Origin: JAWMQL01 sp033283165
GTDB taxonomy: Bacteria > Pseudomonadota > Gammaproteobacteria > Pseudomonadales > Halieaceae
Assembly: GCA_033283165.1 (NCBI GenBank)
Contig: JAWMQL010000003.1
Location: 248,001-312,000, forward strand
Length of the DNA stretch: 64,000 bases
Direction: 5' to 3'
Part shown: in pieces, positions 26,033 through 34,326 of the stretch
Position numbering within the stretch: position 1 is the stretch's first letter
How the letters are laid out: each line of letters begins with the position of its first letter
Made by a program: the position numbers and the translations under genes
The notes under the pieces: model-generated
The model's database searches: none
What the model was told of the DNA's origin: nothing
What the model saw: only the letters and a program-made list of their open reading frames with translations

Positions 26033-27391
26033 CTAGCGATACCAGTCGTATTCGCGGGGGTGGATGTCCGCCATGAAAGCCTCGAACTCCGCCTGCTTGA
26101 TCTGCCGGTACAGCTGCAGGTAATTGCTGCCAAGGTATTCGGGCAGGATGGTCGCCTGCTGCATCCGGTCCAGCGCCTGCCACAGGGTTAAAGGCAGGGA
26201 TTCGTCTACTGCGGTACCGGCATTGCCGCCGGTTTTCGCGCCCGGATCGAGTTCCGCCGTCAGGCCGTGATGCACGCCCGCGAGGATCGCCGCGACCACC
26301 AAGTAGGGGTTGGCCTCGGCGCCCGACACGCGATGTTCAAGGCGGCGGTTGGCCGCATCACCCGGCGGGACGCGAAAGGCGACCGAGCGATTGTTGTCAC
26401 CCCAGTCTGCCGTCACAGGTACGAACTGGTCCGGCTTGAAGCGCCGGTAAACGTTCAGGTTGGGTGCAAAGATGGCCATTGCCTCCGCCATGGTGGCCTG
26501 CAGCCCGGCAACAGCATGGCCCAGTTTTTGATCCCCGTCGGCCCGGGTCGGGTCAAACAGGTTGTTGCCGTCGGCATCCAGCAAACTGAGATGCACGTGC
26601 AAGCCGCTGCCGGACTGGTCCGCGAACGGCTTGGACATGAAACTGGCATCGTAGCCGCGCGACCGGCTGACGCCGGTGACGGCCCGGCGCAGCAGCGCCG
26701 CGTGGTCCGCGGCCAGCACGGCATCGGCCTGGTGCTGCAGGTTGATCTCGAACTGGCCCGCGCCGTACTCGCTGATCATTGACGTGGTCGGGATTCCCTG
26801 CACCCGGCAGGCGGACTCGATGGCAGCCAGAATCTCGCCGAACTCATCCAGCTTGTCGAGGGATAACACCTTGCCGCAGGTCTCGGCCAAACCGGTCCGG
26901 GGCGATGTTGCCGCGCGCGGTGTACCGTCCTCGGCGGGCACTGGATCGAGCAGGTAGAACTCCAGTTCCAGCGCCAGCTGCGGCTTGCAGCCCAGCTCGT
27001 CGAAGCGCGCCAGCACCTGTTGCAGTACCCGCCTCGGCTCGTGCCACAGGGGCTGGCCATTCACGGCACCGATAAACTCACACAGCACCTGCGCCTTGTC
27101 GCCCGCCAGCCAGGGCACGGGACACAGGCTGCCGGCCAGGGGTACGGCGATGGCGTCCGGATCGCCATCGGAGAAACCGTAGCCCATCGGGTCCGCGGAA
27201 TTGCCCATCGCATCGACCATTTGTATCGCGGCGCAGACCGGCGTGCCCTTGTCGAACACCCCGCGCATTGCGCTGGCGGGCAATCGCTTACCGACAGCAT
27301 TGCCGCACAGGTCGATGACCAGTACGTCGAGGTGGGAGGTGGCCGGGTGGGCCTGCAAATACCGCTTACATTCGTCTGCTAACTGGCTCAT
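26033..27391 (-). CDS. Glutamine synthetase family protein (gamma-glutamylpolyamine/PuuA type)
   Basis: This protein has about 452 residues. The C-terminal catalytic domain shows SGLHVHLSLLD, the GS metal/ATP region, and KPDQFVPVTADWGDNNRSVAFRVP with the active-site loop. The N-terminal domain begins with VLVIDLCGNAVGKRLP. Length and sequence style fit gamma-glutamylputrescine synthetase and related enzymes that glutamylate amines during catabolism rather than assimilate ammonia. Its ATG at 27391 is chosen because upstream residues are unlike the family; the ribosome site is weak. It is the last gene of the minus-strand series starting at 36099, 64 bases after the BASS symporter. An amine substrate is inferred only. 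Confidence 0.85.
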   Translation of the reverse strand: MSQLADECKRYLQAHPATSHLDVLVIDLCGNAVGKRLPASAMRGVFDKGTPVCAAIQMVDAMGNSADPMGYGFSDGDPDAIAVPLAGSLCPVPWLAGDKAQVLCEFIGAVNGQPLWHEPRRVLQQVLARFDELGCKPQLALELEFYLLDPVPAEDGTPRAATSPRTGLAETCGKVLSLDKLDEFGEILAAIESACRVQGIPTTSMISEYGAGQFEINLQHQADAVLAADHAALLRRAVTGVSRSRGYDASFMSKPFADQSGSGLHVHLSLLDADGNNLFDPTRADGDQKLGHAVAGLQATMAEAMAIFAPNLNVYRRFKPDQFVPVTADWGDNNRSVAFRVPPGDAANRRLEHRVSGAEANPYLVVAAILAGVHHGLTAELDPGAKTGGNAGTAVDESLPLTLWQALDRMQQATILPEYLGSNYLQLYRQIKQAEFEAFMADIHPREYDWYR

Positions 27392-27455
27392 ATGTCTTGT
27401 AAATCTGCGTTCGCGGGAGCGAAAAGATACCATGATTCCAGCGGGGGTGCTGCAG

Positions 27456-28319
27456 TCAGGGCAGCGAGGGAAAGCGTTGGATCACAGGGACCAGGATTAC
27501 GGAGGCGATCACCATCACTACCGCGTACACGGCGGACGCGGGCATAAGGGCCATGTCCTGCACGACATTCACCGCTATGAAAAACGCCACCGGCGGATTC
27601 TGTATGCCCACATCGAAAAGCATGGCGACACGTTCTGGTCGTTCGAGCCCGATACTGCGGGCAATGACGAGGGAAGCGGCACATGACGTCGTGAACAAAA
27701 CCAATGTCGGCACGCCTGCGTCAACAAATGCCAGGCGGTAGTTGTCGAATTCCGAGTACCAGACGGCCAGTACCAACAGGAAGAACAGACCCGAGGTCAA
27801 AGGAAACAACACCCGCTCTATACCAACCGATGCAAGCGGTGCGAAATGCCGGACCAGCATGCCGAGGATCACGGGCACAAACGTGACGAGCAACAGTTGT
27901 TGCAACAGGTAATCGAAGGGGATGGTGATCACCTCGGCTTGCGCGCCAAGCAGGTGTTGGCCCAGGAAGAGAATTACCGGAATCGAAAGGACCGCCAGCA
28001 TTGAATTCACGGCGGTCAGAGACACCGACAGCGCAGTGAAGCCCCCGGCCAGGCGGGTGAACAGGTTGGAAGTCACCCCTCCGGGACAAACCGCCAGCAG
28101 CAGCAAGCCAAACGACGCGACATCGCTGAGCGCAAATGCCCTGGCGATTACAACAGCAAACAAAGGCAGCAGGAACAACTGGCAGGCGAGTGTAAGGATG
28201 AAGGCCCTGGGCCGGGTAATGACCCGCCTGAAATCGTCGATTGAAAGACCTATGCCGATACTGAACAGAATGCTGAATAGCGCGATACCCAACAACGCCT
28301 GCAGGTAGCCCGCAGCCAT
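27456..28319 (-). CDS. Bile acid:sodium symporter family (BASS) transporter
   Basis: This 287-residue protein has about nine to ten hydrophobic helices. FSIGIGLSIDDFRRVITRPRA is the family N-terminal region, and LLLAVCPGGVTSNLFTRLAGG matches the conserved Na-binding crossover region (CPGG-xxSN) of ASBT-like transporters. It couples Na+ entry to uptake of bile acids, keto acids or other organic anions. It starts four bases after the SDR stop. Its place in an operon with a Rieske oxygenase and SDR makes steroid or aromatic carboxylate uptake a reasonable guess. Confidence 0.9.
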   Translation of the reverse strand: MAAGYLQALLGIALFSILFSIGIGLSIDDFRRVITRPRAFILTLACQLFLLPLFAVVIARAFALSDVASFGLLLLAVCPGGVTSNLFTRLAGGFTALSVSLTAVNSMLAVLSIPVILFLGQHLLGAQAEVITIPFDYLLQQLLLVTFVPVILGMLVRHFAPLASVGIERVLFPLTSGLFFLLVLAVWYSEFDNYRLAFVDAGVPTLVLFTTSCAASLVIARSIGLERPERVAMLFDVGIQNPPVAFFIAVNVVQDMALMPASAVYAVVMVIASVILVPVIQRFPSLP

Positions 28320-28323
28320 CTGT

Positions 28324-29190
28324 TCACCCGGCCAGGGTCGGGTTGGCCCTGGCGAGTATTCCCTCGGTGCGCTTCCTCAGTTGGGCGTCGTTGGCCTCGC
28401 TGGGAGGCAGAATCCAGAACTGCCCGGCCCGGATCCCGGCAAGGCAGGTTTCGGCCACCTCCTCCGGTTCTGTGAGCAGCATGTTCTTGAGCCCCGAGGC
28501 CTTCGCCAGGTCCGCCATACTGGTGTAGGCCACCGGTTCATTGTCGTCGCGCAGGCGCTCGGGGCGATTGCGCATGGAACTGAGGATATTGGTGTTCACC
28601 AGGTGGGGTCCCGGAAACAGCACATGGGCCTTCAGGGCCGCGCCCTCCATCAGGAACTGGTAGTGCAGCACCTCACTCATGCTGGTCACCGCCGCCTTGG
28701 TGGCCGCGTAGATCGGCGTGGTGGGCATCGAGGCCAGGCCGCCATTACCGGAGGAGGTGTTGACCACGTGGCCTGCCTCGCCGTGGGCCAGCATATTGGG
28801 AACAAAGGCGCGCACGCCGTTAGCCACACCCATGACGTTGACGCTGAAGCCCCACTCCCAGTCGTTGGGGGTCAGGGTCCACATGCGGCGCTGGGCTTCC
28901 TTGATGCCCACACCGGCGTTATTGCACAGTATATGCACGTTGCCGAAGGCTTCGCGGCTGGCGGACTCGAGCGCGGCCATCGACTCCGGACTGGTGACAT
29001 CCGCCTGCACCCCGATAACGTTCAGGCCCCGCGACTGCAACTCGGCGCTGGATTGCTCCAGGGCTGCGGCTTCGACGTCGGCCATCACCACGTTCATACC
29101 CTGCTGCGCGAACAGTTCGCACATGCAGCGCCCCACACCTGAGGCGCCACCGGTGATCACGGCGGTCTTTCCCCGGAAGTCTCCCTCCAT
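28324..29190 (-). CDS. Short-chain dehydrogenase/reductase
   Basis: This 288-residue classical SDR shows TGGASGVG (cofactor loop, about 14-21), NNAGVG, a catalytic Ser in NTSSGNGG and YAATKAA (Tyr-x3-Lys). An acidic residue in MADVEA at the end of the second strand favours NAD(H). AGGAG precedes the ATG. It lies in the operon 47 bases downstream of the Rieske oxygenase, so oxidation of an alcohol or dihydrodiol in the same route is plausible. The substrate is unknown. Confidence 0.92.
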   Translation of the reverse strand: MEGDFRGKTAVITGGASGVGRCMCELFAQQGMNVVMADVEAAALEQSSAELQSRGLNVIGVQADVTSPESMAALESASREAFGNVHILCNNAGVGIKEAQRRMWTLTPNDWEWGFSVNVMGVANGVRAFVPNMLAHGEAGHVVNTSSGNGGLASMPTTPIYAATKAAVTSMSEVLHYQFLMEGAALKAHVLFPGPHLVNTNILSSMRNRPERLRDDNEPVAYTSMADLAKASGLKNMLLTEPEEVAETCLAGIRAGQFWILPPSEANDAQLRKRTEGILARANPTLAG

Positions 29191-29237
29191 TTCTGGTCAC
29201 TCCTGTATGGCAGCGAAGCCGCCTTGTTATGCAGTCT

Positions 29238-30257
29238 TCACGACACCGCTTCCAGGTCGGTCGGTACGCCGTCCTCCCCGGGATAGGGTCCGCCGACATA
29301 GAACTGGGCAAAGTACTTGCGAAATCGCATGATGGGCCCGTCGCCATCACAGAGTACCGGGTTGCGCAGGTGAAACTTGTTGTGCCAGATGGGAATATCA
29401 CCCTCCACGCCGCGCTGGCCGTTGGTGTTTTCAATGGCCGCCTGAATACCCATGTACTCGAAGGAGTCCTGCGGATAGGACTGGTACATATAAACGAAGC
29501 GCACGTCGACCGTTTCATCGTTAACCGGTGTCACAAGCACCTGCAGCAGGTAGTCCATGAAGCCCGTAAAACGCACCCACTTCTGGCCGGCACCGTTCTG
29601 CATCACCTCTACCGTTGATTCGATTTCGCGTTCAGTGCCCGACCCGTCGGCCACGATGCGCGTGCCGCTGACCAGGCTGTGGCGCACATGCCTGTCATAG
29701 CGGGTGTCCCCCTCGGGCACCGCCTCCATCTGGTGAACAAACTTGAAATGCGCCACGTCCACACCGTTTTCCGCAATCTCCTGCGGACAGGAATCAAGGG
29801 TCCACTGGAACCGCGCCCGCTCCGACCACGCCGGATCATCGACTTCATCGAGCAACATCACCTCGTGATCAGGCGCCGCTCCCAGCGGGTGATACCAGGC
29901 CCAGATGACCTCGTTTTTCTCGCACACCGGGTAGGTCTTGAGACAGGGCCTGCCCTCCCATTTGGGCGGGATGCGGCTGGCATAGGGAATAGCCGTTATG
30001 ACGCCGTCCGTGTCGTATTGCCAGTGGTGGAAAGGGCAACGGATCGATTCCCCCTGTACCGTACCGCCGTGCCCAAGGTGGGCCCCCAGGTGGGGGCAGG
30101 CGGGATCGGCCAGGCCAACCTTCCCGGATTCGGTACGAAACAGGACCATATCCCGGTCGAAATAATGTACGTTGCGCACTTCGCCAACGGCGAGTTCGTC
30201 ACCGTAAGCGATACAGAACCAGCCAAAGGGCATGGGCATGGGAAACCGGTCAGACAT
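29238..30257 (-). CDS. Rieske non-heme iron oxygenase, alpha subunit-like
   Basis: This 339-residue protein has an N-terminal Rieske [2Fe-2S] domain with Cys54-x-His56 and Cys74-x2-His77 (CPHLGAH, CPFHHW). The C-terminal catalytic domain includes ENGVDVAHFKFVHQ, supplying the bridging Asp and the iron-ligand His pair. Size and single-subunit layout resemble KshA (3-ketosteroid 9-alpha-hydroxylase) and related monooxygenases more than two-subunit ring dioxygenases. GGAGAG precedes the ATG by six bases. No ferredoxin reductase gene is adjacent, so electrons would come from a partner encoded elsewhere. The neighbours are an amidohydrolase upstream and an SDR downstream. Confidence 0.9.
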   Translation of the reverse strand: MSDRFPMPMPFGWFCIAYGDELAVGEVRNVHYFDRDMVLFRTESGKVGLADPACPHLGAHLGHGGTVQGESIRCPFHHWQYDTDGVITAIPYASRIPPKWEGRPCLKTYPVCEKNEVIWAWYHPLGAAPDHEVMLLDEVDDPAWSERARFQWTLDSCPQEIAENGVDVAHFKFVHQMEAVPEGDTRYDRHVRHSLVSGTRIVADGSGTEREIESTVEVMQNGAGQKWVRFTGFMDYLLQVLVTPVNDETVDVRFVYMYQSYPQDSFEYMGIQAAIENTNGQRGVEGDIPIWHNKFHLRNPVLCDGDGPIMRFRKYFAQFYVGGPYPGEDGVPTDLEAVS

Positions 30258-30277
30258 GGCTGCTCTCCTCAGCTACC

Positions 30278-31465
30278 TCAGGCGGCGGCATCGACGAAAT
30301 CGGATTTCAGGGGGCCGATACGCGCGGCCATCGCGTTCAATGCATCCACGTCCAACTGGTAACAGTTCAACGCGTTACCTCCCAGCATAGCCTCGATCTC
30401 CTGCTCCGGCAGTCCCTTCATATAGGTCAGCAGTTTCTCTCGGGTTTTTGGCCAGGAGCCTTCCGGGTGCGGATAGTCAGTACCCCACATGATTCTATCG
30501 ATACCGATTTCATGACGCACCGCAGTGGAGCCCTCGTCGAACAGGGCAGAGGCGCCAATCCAGCAATTGCGTCTGAAATATGCGCTGGGAGGCATGGTGA
30601 GATTGCTGCGAAAGTCGCCCAGCTTGCCGGTCGTATGCTTTACCGAGGCGCGTACGTCCATCAGTTCGAGCAGGTGTGGCACCCAGAACTCACTCACCTC
30701 GGTAAGGGCGAATCGGAGCCGGGGGAACTTCTCGAATACGCCACCAAAGATCAGGTGCCACAGGGGACGTCCCGCCCACCAGGCAAACTCGGTGAGAAAG
30801 ATACCCATGGCGCCCGGCAGTTCATAATTGTAATCGGGCACCGGGCCCGAGTGGGTGTGTACGACCATGTTATTTTCCTGGCAGAATTCCCAGATCGGGT
30901 AGTACCTGGGATGGTTGTAGGGATCCCGGTCCCCCATCAGCGCCGGTATCAGGATGCCCTTGAGTCCATTCCTGTGGGCCCACTTCACTTCCGCCAGGGC
31001 CTCGTCCACGTCATACAGCATCAATACGACAGCCAGCCCGATGCGACGCAGCGGTTCGTCCCGGCAGAACTCGGCAATCCAGCGGTTGTGGGCCCGCGCG
31101 CCGGCCCACTGCAGTTCCGGGTCCACGCCCCAGGGCTTGAGAGCCAGGCCGGCACCAAAGGGGGGCGCATTCTGCTCCGTAATACCGTCCGGAAACAGAA
31201 CTTCAGCCACCACGCCGTCACTGTCCAGCACACGGTTGCGCACCGCGCCATCCCAGGCGCCCCTGAGCTTATCCTCGATACCCTGGCGCCACTTGTCATT
31301 AAACTCCGCAATCAGCAGCTTTTCCTCTGCCTTGCGCGTCATTTCGCGCTGGATGGGCAGGGCCTGGTCGAAGGCCTCGTGATATTTGCTTTCCAGGTAA
31401 TCCCGGTAGCCTTCCATGGGCAGGCCGGCATGCCCGTCGGTGGAAACAATCAGATAGCGGTCCAT
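30278..31465 (-). CDS. Amidohydrolase-2 family metal-dependent hydrolase/decarboxylase
   Basis: This protein of about 395 residues has the amidohydrolase-2 (ACMSD-like) TIM barrel. It begins IVSTDGHAG with a DxH metal motif, has VVHTHSG in the middle and ends with DRIMWGTDYPHPEGSWP, carrying the late Asp. Family reactions include decarboxylation, hydration or C-C hydrolysis of aromatic or cyclic acids. Two ATGs compete. The one at 31465 has GGAAGGAG eight bases upstream and is preferred; the one at 31471 would have only two bases of spacing. It sits between the acetoacetate-decarboxylase-like and Rieske genes in one tight operon. Confidence 0.88.
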   Translation of the reverse strand: MDRYLIVSTDGHAGLPMEGYRDYLESKYHEAFDQALPIQREMTRKAEEKLLIAEFNDKWRQGIEDKLRGAWDGAVRNRVLDSDGVVAEVLFPDGITEQNAPPFGAGLALKPWGVDPELQWAGARAHNRWIAEFCRDEPLRRIGLAVVLMLYDVDEALAEVKWAHRNGLKGILIPALMGDRDPYNHPRYYPIWEFCQENNMVVHTHSGPVPDYNYELPGAMGIFLTEFAWWAGRPLWHLIFGGVFEKFPRLRFALTEVSEFWVPHLLELMDVRASVKHTTGKLGDFRSNLTMPPSAYFRRNCWIGASALFDEGSTAVRHEIGIDRIMWGTDYPHPEGSWPKTREKLLTYMKGLPEQEIEAMLGGNALNCYQLDVDALNAMAARIGPLKSDFVDAAA

Positions 31466-31498
31466 GGTCATTACTCCTTCCGGTTGCTCTGGCCGCGC

Positions 31499-32272
31499 TC
31501 AGCCGGGAATGGGGCCGCCATTGTGGCCCGGCCAACGGCTACCGGATATGGTGTCGATATGCGGCCAGAAGCCCTCCGGGTCGAGCGGGCCTGCCAGGGT
31601 GATATCCCGGCTCAGGTACTCGGGCCACCACAAATGTGCGGAGACCTGCTCCAACATCGGCAGGCGGGTGGCGATAGGATCCCAGGGGCTCTCTCGCAGA
31701 ACGAGCTCCCCGTTCAAGGCAACGCGGTGGCCGGGACCATACCTGCCCTGCACGTGCACCACATGGGGCGGAAAATCGTAACCCTGGCCAAAGCCCACCT
31801 GGCGCGACACTTTTACCCACCACTCGTGGCGCTCCAGGCCGCTGGCGGGCAGCGGGTCTTCCTGTCCGAGGGTTCCCTTGAACTCCACGAAGGTGTAGCC
31901 CTGGTGCGTGCAGCGCGCCGAGACCCGGTCCCCGAAACGGTAGTACTCGGTTTCACAGGGGAACTTGGGCTGGCCGTTGGCAGACTGGCAGAGAATAATG
32001 GGAGCTTCCTGGCTGATACCATAGCCGAGGGCCCACTCACCGGGAATTCCCTGATAGCTTGCGTCAACGGTCATCAGGATGCCGTACTCGGGCTCGTCGT
32101 TCACCGGCAGGTTATAGATAGTGAGCGTGACGTTGGCGGTGTCGCAGTTCTCGATGCCAGGCGGCAACAGCTCCGCGATCTTGCCGGGATCAGTGCGGTA
32201 GACAATCTTCAGCATGGGCCACTGGCTGATTTCGCCAGGGCTGATCATCGGTTCCAGGGTGGGGTCGGACAT
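31499..32272 (-). CDS. Acetoacetate decarboxylase family protein
   Basis: This 257-residue protein resembles the acetoacetate decarboxylase fold. ALGYGISQEAPII and NGQPKFPCE occupy the place of the GFPKK motif in the Clostridium enzyme, so the Lys before FP is the likely Schiff-base residue. Members also include aldolase/dehydratase-like enzymes acting on keto acids, so decarboxylation is not certain. ATG at 32272 is chosen for GGAG six bases upstream. It is 26 bases before the amidohydrolase start. A 152-base space separates it from the upstream DUF3604 gene, so a second promoter there is possible. Confidence 0.8.
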   Translation of the reverse strand: MSDPTLEPMISPGEISQWPMLKIVYRTDPGKIAELLPPGIENCDTANVTLTIYNLPVNDEPEYGILMTVDASYQGIPGEWALGYGISQEAPIILCQSANGQPKFPCETEYYRFGDRVSARCTHQGYTFVEFKGTLGQEDPLPASGLERHEWWVKVSRQVGFGQGYDFPPHVVHVQGRYGPGHRVALNGELVLRESPWDPIATRLPMLEQVSAHLWWPEYLSRDITLAGPLDPEGFWPHIDTISGSRWPGHNGGPIPG

Positions 32273-32424
32273 GGCAGGCTCCTTCACTGACTGAGCTTAC
32301 AAATTACACCCCCGGGTACCAGGGAAAAACCGTGTGAGCGTGTTTAGAGTGTTTCCGGCAAAGCGATATTCGACTTCCGCGGCAACCAGGCCTGCAGCAA
32401 TGGGGAGAAGACAGCGCGCCTGAC

Positions 32425-34320
32425 TCAATCTACTCGATACCAGATGGCCGAACTGATCGCCCGTTCCTGGAGAGTGGTGGGCTCTGGCGCCTCGACCCCC
32501 AGGCGCATGGCATCGTAGGTCGACCAACGGGGGGTCGGAATCTCGATAACCCGGGCGTAATAGAACGCCTCCTGAGCCGGATCGAATTCCGGATCCCGCC
32601 AGAACACGCTGAACTGACTCGCCCCGATGCTGTTGCTGTAGGCGGCCCTGTCGACATCCACGGTGTTGCCCACGGGCGGCACCTTGCCGCTGGCGTCGGG
32701 TTCACGGTCATCGGACAGCGCCACATCAAACACTTTCTCGTGACTGTCACCCCGACCATCGACCCAGCCCTTGATCACCTGCAGGCGGTCGAGGTTGGCG
32801 CCCTCAGGGTTCCTGGCGGCCCAGATGACAAAGCCGGGAGCCGATACCGGGCGGCGGTCCTCCATCCCGGGGGGTCGTGGCAAAACGCCACCCATGGGGA
32901 CTCCAAGGGCATAAGCCTGCTCGAGCCAGTCCCTGCTGTGCAGCAGGTCGGGGGCGTAACTGAAGCTGCCAAAAAAGCGCAACATGATTCTTGGTCCCGA
33001 CGTGGCATAGGTTTCCTTGCGTGCGAGCGCGTCATAGATCGACTCACGGGTATTTTCCTGTGCCCAGACACCGGCCAGGCCGGCAGCCCCCCATTTACGG
33101 GAACGGCGCATGGATTCCGGTAGCAGAATGGATTTGCCGAGCCGCAACCCTGCAGTGCCGTCCATGAGCGGCAATTTACCGTGGTGCCTGCTCTCCTCCA
33201 CAGAGCTGCTGGCATTGTGGCTGTCGCTGCTGCCAATCACACCGAAACGGTAGGGATTGAAGCCCTCCCTGTGGGAGAACTCGATGCCGGCTCGAAGGGC
33301 ATCGCGCGCGTAACTGCCACGCGGTTCACTGAAATCGCCGTCGGCACTGAGTTGGGATGTCATCAGCTCGAAATCGGCGAACTCATCCTCAGGCGACAGC
33401 ATTGGATGGGTATCGGAGGTGCCCTTGATCTGCAGAATCTCGCTGATCGGCTCGTTGCGCATCCGCTGCCGGGCATATTCTTCTGTTAGCGCGCTGCCAT
33501 CGAACTGTACCCGATCGTACATCAGGCCATTGGAGACATTGCCATTATGCGGAATGGCCATTACGGTCATGCCCGCCTGCCGCTGCCGGTCGAGGGCGTC
33601 CCACAGATCTTCGGGGTTATCGGAATCCAGCGAACTGAAGGGCAGTGCGGGTACATGGCTATCCCGGTATATGACGTTCCGGTGCAGGTTCTGCCCTTCC
33701 GGCATGGAACTCCACTCATAGCCCACCAGGGTGGTAAACACGCCCGGTTCATAGTGGGCATTGGCGGTATCGATCATCAGTTGCCACGCGTCCAGGCTGA
33801 TTTGTCGCGCCCCGGGCCAGTCCGCGTACCTCTCCAGTCCCCTGACGCCGCCGACGGTCATCAACATCGCATAGGCCAGGGAAAGGGGACCGTCAGTGAG
33901 CAGGCGCTCACGGAGACTGCGTTTTTCCAGGGGCAGGGTGTTGCTGCGATCGACCCTCGCGACGCCCATATATTCGGAATGGTCGGTGACCGCCGCGAAA
34001 TCCAGCGGCCGATCGATGCGTATGGGGTAGCCGACCGCGTGCTCGATCGTGCCACCACGGGTGAAGCGATAGGCATCGTCAGGTGTGGCCCTGACGCCCA
34101 TGGTATAGGCATCCGTGGAATAACTGGTGTGGATATGCAGGTCGCCCCAGAGCAGGTGGCGATTGGGATCATGGTCGATCGCGGGTTTTGGGGGCGGCGG
34201 CTCTGCCCTGGCAGGGTCAAACGCAGGGAAAAGCGAGGGATCCTCGACCGGACTACAGCTGACCAGGGCAACGGCAATGAGGGCGGCCAGCGGCGATTTC
34301 AGTTGGTTCATGCCGGCCAT
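32425..34320 (-). CDS. DUF3604 lipoprotein, second of three
   Basis: This 631-residue protein has a lipobox-like LVSC (Cys22) and a DUF3604 domain. Conserved clusters are GDLHIHT (His62, His64), TDHSEYMGVAR, IPHNGNVSNG and SSDSHNAS, followed by the common C-terminal ERAISSAIWY. These match the copies at 9983 and 39557 position by position. It starts six bases after the stop of the membrane-anchored sulfatase at 34327, giving the same sulfatase-then-DUF3604 order as 12055/9983. A second ATG three codons in is equally possible as start. A metal-dependent hydrolase at the envelope is inferred from the His/Asp pattern. Confidence 0.88.
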   Translation of the reverse strand: MAGMNQLKSPLAALIAVALVSCSPVEDPSLFPAFDPARAEPPPPKPAIDHDPNRHLLWGDLHIHTSYSTDAYTMGVRATPDDAYRFTRGGTIEHAVGYPIRIDRPLDFAAVTDHSEYMGVARVDRSNTLPLEKRSLRERLLTDGPLSLAYAMLMTVGGVRGLERYADWPGARQISLDAWQLMIDTANAHYEPGVFTTLVGYEWSSMPEGQNLHRNVIYRDSHVPALPFSSLDSDNPEDLWDALDRQRQAGMTVMAIPHNGNVSNGLMYDRVQFDGSALTEEYARQRMRNEPISEILQIKGTSDTHPMLSPEDEFADFELMTSQLSADGDFSEPRGSYARDALRAGIEFSHREGFNPYRFGVIGSSDSHNASSSVEESRHHGKLPLMDGTAGLRLGKSILLPESMRRSRKWGAAGLAGVWAQENTRESIYDALARKETYATSGPRIMLRFFGSFSYAPDLLHSRDWLEQAYALGVPMGGVLPRPPGMEDRRPVSAPGFVIWAARNPEGANLDRLQVIKGWVDGRGDSHEKVFDVALSDDREPDASGKVPPVGNTVDVDRAAYSNSIGASQFSVFWRDPEFDPAQEAFYYARVIEIPTPRWSTYDAMRLGVEAPEPTTLQERAISSAIWYRVD

Positions 34321-34326
34321 CGCGCG

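Noticed and set aside
30467..32290. Open frame of 607 codons on the plus strand
   Set aside because: It runs antisense through the amidohydrolase and acetoacetate-decarboxylase-like genes and shows no family motif.
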